Source of the DNA: Sandaracinaceae bacterium
GTDB lineage: Bacteria; Myxococcota_A; Polyangia; Polyangiales; Sandaracinaceae
DNA length: 64,000 bases
Direction: 5' to 3'
Assembly: GCA_040218145.1 (NCBI GenBank)
Contig: JAVJQK010000122.1
Coordinates: 1 to 64,000, forward strand
Every line of letters begins with the position of its first letter. The stretch's first letter is position 1. The notes under the pieces were generated by a model. The model searched no databases. It was not told the DNA's origin and saw only the letters and a list, made by a program, of their open reading frames with translations. Below are positions 1-8,028 of this stretch, in pieces. Both the position numbers and the translations under genes were made by a program.

Positions 1-28
1 GCGCCACCGCGCGTCGTATCCTTCGGCT

Positions 29-97
29 CACCTGAAAAGCTCCCGGGTCGGTTCGTGTTTGGTCTCGCAACCGCACGAACGCCGGGCTTTTCAGGTG
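29..97. repeat. 69-bp imperfect hairpin element
   Basis: Outer arms CACCTGAAAAGC (29-40, followed by TCCCGG) and CCGGGCTTTTCAGGTG (82-97) are inverted complements apart from a 2-nt bulge. An inner pair GTTCGTG (51-57) and CACGAAC (74-80) extends the structure. It lies 40 bp beyond the stop of the small minus-strand gene at 138-326, so it could act as a terminator or be a REP-like element. No second copy is visible in this window. The pairing is seen directly; the role is inferred. Confidence 0.6.
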
Positions 98-137
98 AAT
101 TCCAACCATTCCGCTTTTTCAGGCGCTTGATTGGGGC

Positions 138-326
138 CTAGCTCGCCTCCAGCGCGAGCAGCGCTGCGGCGTAGGCCATGAGCAGCCGCATCGTCTCCTC
201 GCGGTCGCGTCTCAGGCCCGCCTCGAGCTCTGCCGAGAGCTCGTTCATCCGGCGGCGCATCTCGGCGACGACGGCGCCGCGGTGTTGATCGGGGAGGGCG
301 GTCCACGCGGGGAGTACGGTGTGCAT
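138..326 (-). CDS. Small helical protein of unknown function
   Basis: This short reading frame encodes 62 residues starting from ATG at 326. I do not recognise the family. After residue 20 the sequence is rich in Arg, Glu, Leu and Ala (MRRRMNELSAELEAGLRRD), which suggests an amphipathic helix, and it ends in an Ala/Leu stretch (LLMAYAAALLALEA). There are no cysteines and no signal peptide. A frameshifted, internally deleted copy of part of this sequence lies at 11684-11774, so the frame belongs to something that is duplicated in the genome. A strong hairpin follows its stop. The coding status is moderate because the frame is short. Confidence 0.4.
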   Translation of the reverse strand: MHTVLPAWTALPDQHRGAVVAEMRRRMNELSAELEAGLRRDREETMRLLMAYAAALLALEAS

Positions 327-452
327 GCCCGGGGTGTCGGCGCCGCGCGTCCGAGGTTGCGTCCGAAATCTCGCTGCTACGTCGCCCTGAGGGAAAACGC
401 GAAGCGGGAAAGACTGCCTCTTGGGGGACCGTGAGTCGTCGGCTGCGTAGCT

Positions 453-905
453 TCAGGGCGTCACGCTGCATCCGTGGATGATCAGATCCGCGTTGAGGCC
501 GAAGTAGGAGGCACAGCCAAGGGCGTGGATGCTGAGTCCGATTGCTTCCCCCTCATTCGACCAGGTGGTGCCACGCTCACTCAGGAGGCAGTCGTCCACG
601 GGACCCGGGGCGGATGCCGAATGGACCTGGCGCGACTCGTCGAAGGGAAGCGAGTCGTCCCAGACGCGAGCGACGCTGTCGCCTGTGACGTGCAGCCGCA
701 TGTCGGAGCCGCCCTCGAGCGGTCCCACCCAGAAGCCTGCGCCTTCCTTCGACACCTCGATGGAGATCAGGGAGGCCGAGGGGGAGCCCGTCCAGCTGCA
801 GGCGACCGCTGCGTCTGTTGCGTCGAACGCCTTGGGACAGGGTGCAGAGCCGCAGTCCAAGATCCAGCCGGCCGACTCGAGACTCGCGGCTGTCGCGGCG
901 TCCAT
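453..905 (-). CDS. Hypothetical protein, six cysteines, possible N-terminal truncation
   Basis: The frame gives 150 residues from ATG at 905. I do not recognise a family. It contains six cysteines (near residues 18, 23, 36, 105, 130 and 146) and many Ser, Gly and acidic residues, as expected for an exported disulphide-bonded protein, yet no signal peptide or lipobox is present at this start. The 5' flank reads as Arg-rich low-complexity sequence in this and the adjacent frame, so the real N-terminus may have been lost. It is separated from the McrC gene by about 220 bp that holds a coding scrap. A decayed envelope lipoprotein is my best guess. Confidence 0.45.
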   Translation of the reverse strand: MDAATAASLESAGWILDCGSAPCPKAFDATDAAVACSWTGSPSASLISIEVSKEGAGFWVGPLEGGSDMRLHVTGDSVARVWDDSLPFDESRQVHSASAPGPVDDCLLSERGTTWSNEGEAIGLSIHALGCASYFGLNADLIIHGCSVTP

Positions 906-944
906 CCGCTCGCCGCCGGCGTCGACGTGGCGCGCCCGCGGCCG

Positions 945-1083
945 ACGACGACTGCACCGTCGAGGTCATGACGGGCGACTACTCCGACTTCGACCGCGCG
1001 CCCGAGCTGAGCCGACAGGCGTGCGCGACGTCGCGCTCCCGCGGCCGACCACGCTCGGCGAGTTCCACGACTTGCGGTCGTGA
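945..1083 (+). pseudogene. Coding scrap between hypothetical gene and mcrC
   Basis: In one plus frame the text runs DDDCTVEVMTGDYSDFDRAP, which looks like real protein, and then turns to Arg/Ser low complexity. The natural-looking continuation (VALPRPTTLGEFHDLRS, then stop at about 1081) is in a neighbouring frame. This pattern suggests a frameshifted remnant of a gene whose 5' part is gone. I cannot name the family. It is weak evidence and could be chance in GC-rich DNA. Confidence 0.3.
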
Positions 1084-1123
1084 CGGCGATGAGACCACCA
1101 CCGGACAGTCTCTGCGCGCGACC

Positions 1124-2395
1124 TCAGCTGGAATGCACCTCGAGTTCACCGATGCCCTTGGTCAGCACCGCGGCGAGATCGGAGGCGGGGTCTCCGTCGA
1201 GGCCGAGGAAGACCGGCACGCAGCGATGGTCACGGCCGACGTAGCGTCCAGTGTCGCCGAGCCGGGTCGCGCCTTTCGGCGCTGGGTACAGCAGGAGCGA
1301 CGTCTGGCAGTCGAAGAGCTCGTGGTAGCAGAACATCTGTTTGATGTCCGCGCTGCTGGGCTGGCCTCCCGCCGGTAGCTTCCACTTCGTGTCGATCACG
1401 ACGAGCGGCGATTCGCGGTCGGGGTGCCGCAGGGTGATGTCGGGTCGGAGCGGCCGCGCCTTGCCCCCGAGCCGCCAGAAAGAGCGTGAGTCTTGCGTGC
1501 GGACCTCCACGCCGGGGAGGCGCAGCCGGCGAGCGAGCGCGGCGACGTAGCGCTCCCACAGGGCGTTCATGTCGAAGAGCAGCGCCAGGAACGGCGTCTG
1601 GCCGCTGCGGAGGTCGGGCGCGAGCTGAAAGAGGATCAGGCGGGCGAGCCTCAGGGCCCCGCGGTACCGCGTGGTGTTCCGGGTGAGCCGGACGCGCTCC
1701 AGCGCCGCCTGGTCTGGGCGCCAGGCTGGAAGCTGCGGGAACGCGTGGCGGATGCCGCGCGCCCGAGCCCGGGCGCCGCCGGAGATCGGCAGCGTGTCGA
1801 GCAGCCGCAGCGCCTCGTGAAGAGCGAGGTTCGGGAGGTTGCGGTGGTCGTAGACAGGGCTCGCGACGTAGAAGCGGGCGGCGTTCACCGCGTTGTGCCG
1901 GGCGTGCTCCGCGACGAGCAGCCGGCCGCGGAACGCCGTCCGGTTCGCCTCTTCCGTGCGATATCCCTTGGCGAGCCCCTGGTGCACGAGCCGCTCGCAC
2001 TCGTCGAGGAAGTGCTGGATGAAGAGGTCGAAGAGCCGCCCCGGATCGAGCCGCAGCTGCGCTTCGTCCTGGGACTCGAGCCCCAGGTCGCCGACGACGC
2101 GGAGCATGTGGACGAGGGCGCGATGCCAGCGGCCGTGCCCTCCCGCCTCCGTTCGGTCGGCCTTCGGCAGAATCTCGAGCGAGAGGTCGCCCAGCTGAAG
2201 CACGCCCACGTACGAGCCGAAGCGAACCGTGTGGCGTCCGCACGAGAGGTATCGGTCGGCGGTCCCGTCGGCAAACGCCGCGAGCGCGCGGTGCTCCGCG
2301 GCGCCCAGCGCGTACTCACCTCCGGTGGAGGTTCGCAGCGGCTCCCCGACGCGCACCGTGGTGTGCTCGAACACCTGGACGGTGACCGACGGCAC
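1124..2395 (-). CDS. mcrC: McrC-type nuclease subunit of a modification-dependent restriction system
   Basis: The product has 423 residues, normal for McrC. McrC supplies the nuclease for McrB, the GTPase that recognises modified DNA in type IV restriction. The PD-(D/E)XK core is visible near the C-terminus: Asp319 in RPDIT, then Asp335 and Lys337 in VIDTKWK. The N-terminal half matches the McrC/LlaJI layout (an early TVRVGEPL strand, then long helices). Translation starts at GTG 2395, directly after the McrB stop, so TGA and GTG abut and the pair is translationally coupled. It is the last gene of the minus-strand defence cluster. The assignment is firm; which DNA modification is recognised cannot be read from this subunit. 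Confidence 0.88.
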   Translation of the reverse strand: MPSVTVQVFEHTTVRVGEPLRTSTGGEYALGAAEHRALAAFADGTADRYLSCGRHTVRFGSYVGVLQLGDLSLEILPKADRTEAGGHGRWHRALVHMLRVVGDLGLESQDEAQLRLDPGRLFDLFIQHFLDECERLVHQGLAKGYRTEEANRTAFRGRLLVAEHARHNAVNAARFYVASPVYDHRNLPNLALHEALRLLDTLPISGGARARARGIRHAFPQLPAWRPDQAALERVRLTRNTTRYRGALRLARLILFQLAPDLRSGQTPFLALLFDMNALWERYVAALARRLRLPGVEVRTQDSRSFWRLGGKARPLRPDITLRHPDRESPLVVIDTKWKLPAGGQPSSADIKQMFCYHELFDCQTSLLLYPAPKGATRLGDTGRYVGRDHRCVPVFLGLDGDPASDLAAVLTKGIGELEVHSS

Positions 2396-4876
2396 TCAGC
2401 CGCCTGCCGTCTCGTAGATGGCGCGGAAGTCCGCCGTGGAGATGCTGTCCAGGGGCGTGAGGCGATACGTCCTACGCTCCGAGAGCTGATCGGCGGCCTC
2501 ATGGTTGAAAGCGGCGAGGGTCGCGTAGCTCCCCGCCTCGCGCACGAACGGTGCTCCGAGGACCAGGCCCACCCGGCCCAGGTCCGCGTAGAAGTACTCG
2601 GAGAGCAGCGGGAGGATGTTCATCGCGAACACCTCCTTGAGCTTCTCGATGGTCGGCTCCTGCTGGACCGCCATGAAGTACGCGTGCCCCAGCAGGTGGT
2701 CGCGATCGATGAGCAGCTCGAGCCGGGCGTTGATCACCCGGAGCATCCGGACGACGTCCACGCCGCCCTCGACGACCGTGCCGTCGAGCACGCTCGGATC
2801 GGGCGGGCACTCGATGAACGAGAACCGCCGCCGCAGCGCCGAGTCCAGCGCCTCGACCGACCGGTCCGCCGTGTTCATCGTCCCGATCACACAGAGGTTG
2901 GAGGGCACGCCGAACCGCCGCCGCGAGTAGGGGAGGGTGACGATCAGCTCGCCTTCGGCGCCGAGGCGCTTGTCCTCCTCGAGCAGAGTGATCAGCTCCC
3001 CGAAGATGCGCGACACGTTGCCGCGGTTCACCTCGTCGATGAAGACCGCGTAGGGTGGGGCCCCGTCGAGGAGGTCGGCGCGCTCCTGGGCCGGCAGTCG
3101 ACAGAGCTCGTCCACGGTGCCCTCGAAGCCCGCGAGCCGGACCGCCGCGTTGGCCGCCCGGAGGAACACCCCATCCTCGAGGTCGTAGGTGAGGGTGGCC
3201 GACCCGTCGCCGTCGCCCTCGCTCGTCTTCGGGCGGATGCCCTCGATGAAGTCCTCGTAGGCGTAGGACTGGTGGAACGTGAGGAACACGAAGTCCTCGG
3301 TCGCCTCCGCCGCTCGCGGACGCAGCGTCTCCGCGAGCTCCGCGATGTCCTCGGGCACTCCGCCCGGGAAGAACCACGTCCCGTCCTCGCGCTTGTCGAA
3401 CACGAGCCGTCCCGTGCGCTTGCTGTAGCCGACCGTGCGACTGCTCTCGACGGTGTGCGCCTGCAGGGTCGCCCAGATGCGCGAGCCGATCGGCGCCTTG
3501 TGGTCCTTGGCCTGGTACTTCGTCTTCACGAGCGGGTGCTGGCGGAGCTCCATCGCCGTCGCCGAGCCACCCGAGGCCGCCACCGCCGCGGCGATCACCT
3601 CGAACCACGACAGCGCCAGCAGTGCGTCGACGTCCACCGCACGGGCCTCGCTCGCGCGGGTGAACTTCGGCCGGATGTCGTCGCGGAGCCGGTACGTCTT
3701 TCCCGTCCCGGGGGGCCCGTACAGGATCACGTTGCGCGGCCCGGTCCAGGTGAGCGCGGGCTCGGTCTCCCGGGACTCGCCGAAGATGAGCTCGATGATG
3801 TCCTCGCGCGTCACCGGCACGAGCGTCTCGAACCAGGAGCCCGCGCCCGACCCGCGCGGAGCCGGCCCCTTGTACAGCTTCGAGTCGAGCGGCCGCAGGT
3901 CGAGGCGCCCGAGCTCGTCGTCCTTACCCGTCACCTCGCCGACGTAGTGCACGACGAGCTGGTAGCTGCCGCCCAACCCCTTGATGGCGAACCAGTCTCC
4001 GACCTGGACGTCCTCGAATCGCGCCCAGCTGTGCGCGGCTCCCTTGCCCTCGTCGTCCCGCTTCCAGCCGATCTGCCAGTAGTCGTCCTTCAGGAACGCC
4101 ACGCGCCGCTCCTCTTCGCCGAAGCCGCCCGCCCAGTACTTGCGACCATCCGCTTCGTCCTCGGCGTCCACCAGCTCGTCGTCGTCTTCGTCCGCGAGCC
4201 CGAGCGCGGCGAGATCGATGAGGGGAACGCCCCGAGCGCGCGCAGCCTCGCCGCCCACGAAGAAATCGAGCTTGATGAGGCTCAGGTGCACGAGACGCCG
4301 GTAGGCCTCGACGGGGCTCGGCAGCACCGCCGCGTCTTCGGTCCTGACGATGAACGGCTCGACGCTGTAGTCGGTGAGCAGCGGGAGGCCCGACTCCCCC
4401 ACCAGCGCCTTGAGCTTCTTGTTCTTCCGGCTCTGCGAACCCCTCGAGCCGACCACCCGCTTCTTGAGGTGGTACCAGGCGGAGATGGCGATCTCCGGGT
4501 CCTCGGACCCGTCCAGCGCGGTGGCCACGTTGCACCACGTGAGCTGACGCGGGGGGCTCAGCACGCGAATCGCGATCGCCACCTTCGCCTCGGGCCGGCG
4601 CGCCGCGCCCGCGAAGAGGAGGAGGTCCACCGCTCCGCCATCCCAATTGCACCTCAGCACGACCTGCTGTGGCCAGAGCCCGTCGGTCTCCTCGGAGAGG
4701 CCGGCCACCGGCATCGGCCAAGGATCATCCTGCCGCTCGACCTCCACGCGCACCTCGCGTCCCGCGACGGTGAGCTGGAACGCCTCCGCGGCCTGGATGA
4801 CCTGCCGGACGGCGCGCAGCGCGATCTGGTTGGCTTCGGCCGGCGTCACGCTCCCGCCCTCCGGGGCTGCCAGCAC
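2396..4876 (-). CDS. mcrB: McrB-type AAA+ GTPase/ATPase, restriction motor subunit
   Basis: This 826-residue protein is the motor and recognition subunit partnering McrC. The AAA+ core has Walker A GPPGTGKT near residue 385, Walker B VFIDEVNRGN near 610, the McrB signature MNTADRS near 662 and arginine fingers SALRRRFSF near 680. The N-terminal 350 residues are long for McrB and should carry target recognition. They include an acidic linker (ADEDDDELVDAEDEAD near 230) and a compact beta segment (VGDWFAIKGLGGSYQL near 290-310) that resembles EVE/PUA-like base readers. The longest frame starts at GTG 4876, but GTG 4849 has a better upstream GGAGG and may be the true start. Whether GTP or ATP is the nucleotide is not settled by the motifs. 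Confidence 0.87.
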   Translation of the reverse strand: MLAAPEGGSVTPAEANQIALRAVRQVIQAAEAFQLTVAGREVRVEVERQDDPWPMPVAGLSEETDGLWPQQVVLRCNWDGGAVDLLLFAGAARRPEAKVAIAIRVLSPPRQLTWCNVATALDGSEDPEIAISAWYHLKKRVVGSRGSQSRKNKKLKALVGESGLPLLTDYSVEPFIVRTEDAAVLPSPVEAYRRLVHLSLIKLDFFVGGEAARARGVPLIDLAALGLADEDDDELVDAEDEADGRKYWAGGFGEEERRVAFLKDDYWQIGWKRDDEGKGAAHSWARFEDVQVGDWFAIKGLGGSYQLVVHYVGEVTGKDDELGRLDLRPLDSKLYKGPAPRGSGAGSWFETLVPVTREDIIELIFGESRETEPALTWTGPRNVILYGPPGTGKTYRLRDDIRPKFTRASEARAVDVDALLALSWFEVIAAAVAASGGSATAMELRQHPLVKTKYQAKDHKAPIGSRIWATLQAHTVESSRTVGYSKRTGRLVFDKREDGTWFFPGGVPEDIAELAETLRPRAAEATEDFVFLTFHQSYAYEDFIEGIRPKTSEGDGDGSATLTYDLEDGVFLRAANAAVRLAGFEGTVDELCRLPAQERADLLDGAPPYAVFIDEVNRGNVSRIFGELITLLEEDKRLGAEGELIVTLPYSRRRFGVPSNLCVIGTMNTADRSVEALDSALRRRFSFIECPPDPSVLDGTVVEGGVDVVRMLRVINARLELLIDRDHLLGHAYFMAVQQEPTIEKLKEVFAMNILPLLSEYFYADLGRVGLVLGAPFVREAGSYATLAAFNHEAADQLSERRTYRLTPLDSISTADFRAIYETAGG

Positions 4877-4879
4877 ATC

Positions 4880-4978
4880 TCATCTCGCACGCTCGGGTGT
4901 CGCCTGGGTCTCGTCATGAGTCAACGAGGCTACCTGAAGTTCCAGGTCCTGTAACTCGCGAACGAGGGCCAACACCAC
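4880..4978 (-). CDS. Possible 32-residue helical ORF in front of mcrB
   Basis: Between the DUF262 gene and mcrB a minus frame can start at GTG 4978 (or 4975) and stop at TGA 4880, four bases before the GTG of mcrB. It reads VRELQDLELQVASLTHDE in its centre, a good amphipathic helix with Leu/Val spacing. There is no clear Shine-Dalgarno sequence, so it may only be the untranslated leader. If real it would be coupled to mcrB. Low confidence. Confidence 0.22.
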   Translation of the reverse strand: MVLALVRELQDLELQVASLTHDETQATPERAR

Positions 4979-5016
4979 CCGGCGACCGGAGATAGGCCGG
5001 GTGCCACGTCCACCGT

Positions 5017-6660
5017 TCAGCGAGTGAACAACTTCGCGCCGGCTCGCTTCTCGAAGGCGGCTGCGATCATGTGCGCACGGTCGCGCGAGAAGCGCTTGAA
5101 GCTCTGCTTCACCGAAAGGTCTGCGTCCTGCCACTCTTCGTTGAGCGGGATGAGATGGCTCCGGGCCACCCGCGTGAGGACTCGCCGGTTCGCGGGCACG
5201 TCCTCGAGGTAGCTCCGCGGGTCTCGCCGGCCGACGGACTGGTTCTCTCGGGCGACGAGGAAGCAGATGTTCGCAAGCGCGTCGATGCTGCGATCGCTCA
5301 CCCCGGATTCGGAGAGGAGCTTGCGGGGGAAGACGTGATGGCGATCTCGCCTGTTGGCCCGAGCGCTGTGCTCGCCGAGCATGATCTGCTCGCCGTCCTC
5401 GAGGTAGCGAGGCTGTTGAAGGCGGAGCAGGCAGGTGAACGCCGCGGCGAGAGACCCCCGCCGATAGTCGGTGCGCCAGAGATCGGAGAGAGGTAGCTTG
5501 TCGTGCCGGAAGCGCACGGGCTTCTTCTCGGCGAGCTTCCGCATCGTGTGCACGTCGCTGACGAGGTTCCTGCGAAAACCTCGGCCGGTGTATCGACCGG
5601 TCACCGCCGACGCCCAGAACCATCGGGACAATACCTTCGCGACTTCGCGAGAGGGCTGACGGCCGCGGTTGAAGTAGAAGAACGTCGCGAGGACGGAGAG
5701 CATGGTGTCGGAGGGCATCGCCGATCGGTCCGGCACGCCGAACTTTCGCACGACGTAGTCGCACGCCTCCGCGAAGGCTCCGCGCAGGCGCTGCCAGATG
5801 CGCGTGACCTTCTCGGCTCCGCGCGGCTCCTCCTCGAGGGTGGCGAGCACGCGCTCCACGGCGCGCTGTCCCACGTCCTTCGAGTCCAGGATGATCCCGA
5901 CGGTCTGCAGGATGGTGCGGTCGTCCAGACCGTCGAACCCATACTTGAGCTCCGCTTGGAGGTCGCGGACCCGATGGCGGAGGTTCACCTTCGTAGCCCT
6001 CGCGAACGCCTGGTCGGCTCCGCGCAGCGGCGTGCCTTGGGCATTGATGCGCACGAAGGCATTGCGCACCGACTCGAGGTCCTTCGCGTCCACAAACGTG
6101 AGCTGGAAGCGGTAGCCCAAGAGCTGGTCGCGGCAGGCGTGGACGCGCTCGTGATCCCGCTTGCCGAGGTGGGCGAGCTTCGTACGCCACCGATCACTCA
6201 ACAGGTCGACCACCGACACCGAGCCCTCGGGGTGCCGCTGACGCCAACCGAACTTCCCGCCGCCGGAGGCGGGCGAAAAGTAGGCGCGCCGGAAGTCGAT
6301 CTCACGCTTCCCGACTTTGACCGCGCCGTCTCCGCCAGCGAGGAGCTGGTGCAGCACCGAGATGCGCTGCTGGCCATCCAGGAGGAACCAGACCTCCGGG
6401 TTCGACGGGTCGTACTGCGGGAGGATGTGGAGCCTCTTCCGTAGAGATCCGGCCTTCTCTCGCCGCGTCCTCCACACGAGCGCGGCTCCGATTGGGTAGC
6501 CCCGGTACATGGAGTCGAGAAGCACCGGGATCTTCTGGTCCTTCCACACGAACTCCCGCTGGAGCTCGGGGATCGCGAAGACTCTGCGATCCAGGTGACG
6601 GCGCAAGGCGCGGACGGTCATCGGCTTGGAGACAGTTGTCATCTCGGTGGGGTTCGACAT
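5017..6660 (-). CDS. DUF262 (GmrS-like) protein with HNH-like C-terminus
   Basis: The 547-residue protein begins with a DUF262/ParB-like domain. IPELQREFVWK lies at about 28-38 and the diagnostic DGQQR motif near residue 95. DUF262 proteins include the GmrSD and BrxU families that cut modified DNA using nucleotide hydrolysis. The C-terminal third has a DUF1524/HNH-type signature, RHHVFPRKL near residue 438, followed by ANICFLV and ARENQSVG. That gives a one-chain GmrS-GmrD arrangement. It sits 75 bp downstream of a PD-(D/E)XK gene and 140 bp upstream of mcrB on the same strand, consistent with one defence operon. The start is ATG 6660 with GAGG just upstream. The substrate is inferred from the family, not from this sequence. 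Confidence 0.82.
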   Translation of the reverse strand: MSNPTEMTTVSKPMTVRALRRHLDRRVFAIPELQREFVWKDQKIPVLLDSMYRGYPIGAALVWRTRREKAGSLRKRLHILPQYDPSNPEVWFLLDGQQRISVLHQLLAGGDGAVKVGKREIDFRRAYFSPASGGGKFGWRQRHPEGSVSVVDLLSDRWRTKLAHLGKRDHERVHACRDQLLGYRFQLTFVDAKDLESVRNAFVRINAQGTPLRGADQAFARATKVNLRHRVRDLQAELKYGFDGLDDRTILQTVGIILDSKDVGQRAVERVLATLEEEPRGAEKVTRIWQRLRGAFAEACDYVVRKFGVPDRSAMPSDTMLSVLATFFYFNRGRQPSREVAKVLSRWFWASAVTGRYTGRGFRRNLVSDVHTMRKLAEKKPVRFRHDKLPLSDLWRTDYRRGSLAAAFTCLLRLQQPRYLEDGEQIMLGEHSARANRRDRHHVFPRKLLSESGVSDRSIDALANICFLVARENQSVGRRDPRSYLEDVPANRRVLTRVARSHLIPLNEEWQDADLSVKQSFKRFSRDRAHMIAAAFEKRAGAKLFTR

Positions 6661-6734
6661 GGACCTCGTCGCTCAGGTGCTCAGCAGCTCGGGAAGCTCG
6701 ATGGGGGCGCGTTTGTTGCTTTCTGCTCGGAAGC

Positions 6735-7523
6735 TCAACCGGCTGCGATCGAGCCGCGAACTTCCGCTTGGCGATGCTCGGCGGGTCGGAAGGAGTTCGA
6801 GTTCCGAACCTTGAACACCTTCCCGTTCTCCACGAGGAGCAACCCGATCCCGAACTTGGAGAGCTTTCGGTTCAGCGCATCGGGGTCCCAGCGCCCGACG
6901 TCCTTCGCGTTGAAGTGCCCCCGCAGGTAGCTCGCGGCGAGCGCCGGTGTGCACGCCAGATAGACCTCGTGCGCGTAGTCGGAGTAGTTGGTCATCTGGT
7001 CGAGCCCGCGCTTGAGCTGCGAGAGCTGGTTCTTCAGCTCCACCGCCACGATCTGCTCTGGGCCACCGAAGAAACTCCCCAGCTTGTGGCCAGCCAGGTC
7101 CACTCGACTCAGGCCCATCGGCACCTCGTCGTGTGCCGCGAGCTTCTGCTTCGCGAGCCACTTCCGAACCGGCTTCCGGAGGTCGTCCTCCCGCTTGACG
7201 GGGCAGAAGACCTTCGCCTTCTCCTCGGCCTTGGCCTTCGAGAGGAACAGTCCTGCCGCGAAAATCTCGGGGGCCGAGCACTTCTGCCATTCGGAGTTTC
7301 TCATCCGAGCGAGATGAGGGATGTGCTCGGCGAGCGCCGCGGCCTTGTCCTTCGCCTTCATGCGCTTGCGCTGGGCGGAGTTGAAAGGAGCTTTGAGCGC
7401 CGTAATCACGGCGTCGATGACTCCCTCACGCTTCTCGGCCTCTCGAAGGAGGCGGGAGCGTGCATGGCAGAATCGGGTTGTGTCGTAGCTCTCGTCGAGA
7501 AAGTAGCCGTCGAAGAACGCCAT
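6735..7523 (-). CDS. PD-(D/E)XK-like nuclease, first gene of the defence cluster
   Basis: The 262-residue protein has a basic helical N-terminus (residues 1-110) and a C-terminal half with a PD-(D/E)XK signature: Asp142 in SRVDLAG, then Glu162 and Lys164 in VAVELKNQ, followed by a helix carrying Gln176 (GLDQM). The strand-helix-strand text after it (YSDYAHEVYLA) is typical of this fold in restriction and MmcB-like proteins. No HTH or membrane segment is seen. ATG 7523 is the start. Its place upstream of DUF262, McrB and McrC genes suggests an extra nuclease or a modulator in the same system. The fold call rests on motif spacing only, and I cannot name a subfamily. Confidence 0.68.
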   Translation of the reverse strand: MAFFDGYFLDESYDTTRFCHARSRLLREAEKREGVIDAVITALKAPFNSAQRKRMKAKDKAAALAEHIPHLARMRNSEWQKCSAPEIFAAGLFLSKAKAEEKAKVFCPVKREDDLRKPVRKWLAKQKLAAHDEVPMGLSRVDLAGHKLGSFFGGPEQIVAVELKNQLSQLKRGLDQMTNYSDYAHEVYLACTPALAASYLRGHFNAKDVGRWDPDALNRKLSKFGIGLLLVENGKVFKVRNSNSFRPAEHRQAEVRGSIAAG

Positions 7524-7663
7524 CAGTTTCCGTCACTTGCGAGGTCGGCGTCGGCAGCGCACCGTCGGCCCTCGCGGTTCCTCTGGGGGTGGGGATCTCC
7601 GCACCGAGTGGAACCGATCTGGTGGGGTCGACGCAAGCCCGCATGTCGTGCTCTTTCGACCTA

Positions 7664-7712
7664 TAGCAAGAGTGCTCTAGCGCGATGTCGCTTCACTAGA
7701 GCAAGAATGCTC
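7664..7712. promoter_or_regulatory. Paired palindromes, candidate operator
   Basis: Two palindromes of the form AGCA-AGAR-TGCT occur at 7665-7677 (AGCAAGAGTGCTC) and 7700-7712 (AGCAAGAATGCTC), 35 bp apart. A further inverted pair, GCTCTAG (7674-7680) and CTAGAGC (7696-7702), bridges them. They lie in the divergent region between the PD-(D/E)XK gene (start 7523) and the small gene at 7813. The repeats are seen directly; an operator role is inferred and no regulator gene in the cluster is identified. Confidence 0.5.
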
Positions 7713-7812
7713 GTGTTCGTCGGGAGTACCCACTCGGGTGTCGCGGTCGCCTCTCGGGGCGTGGTATCCGTAGGGGGATGTTGCGGGAGACACCCTGCGG
7801 TCCGGGGAACGC

Positions 7813-8028
7813 ATGAGCGCGAACGACTCCCCGACGCCCGTCCGTGACCCCCTCGTGGACGCGCTGTACGCCGACTTGGTCAGCCCGTTCGCTGGAGCGG
7901 ACTCGCACGAGAGCTCGCGAGAGCTTCTGCGGAACCTCAGCGTCAACCGGCCTGGGTCGGGGACGCGCAACCTTCGGTCTTCCAGAGAAGACTCGCCGAC
8001 GCAAGTGCCGTGTCGACCGAATGGATGA
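7813..8028 (+). CDS. Small acidic protein overlapping the J-domain gene
   Basis: ATG 7813 opens a 71-residue frame after GGGGAACGC. The first 45 residues (DPLVDALYADLVSPFAGADS and onward) have protein-like composition; the tail is Ser/Arg/Pro-rich. The stop TGA at 8026-8028 overlaps the ATG of the J-domain gene at 8021 by 8 bp, which suggests coupled translation. No family is recognised, and no membrane segment or cysteine pattern is seen apart from one late Cys. It may be a small partner of the J-domain protein, or simply a leader ORF. Confidence 0.45.
   Translation: MSANDSPTPVRDPLVDALYADLVSPFAGADSHESSRELLRNLSVNRPGSGTRNLRSSREDSPTQVPCRPNG

Noticed and set aside
1493-4954. Very long plus-strand open frame of over 1100 codons
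   Set aside because: It is the reverse-complement shadow of mcrC and mcrB; its composition is Arg/Glu/His-rich without domains, while the minus strand shows clear McrBC motifs.
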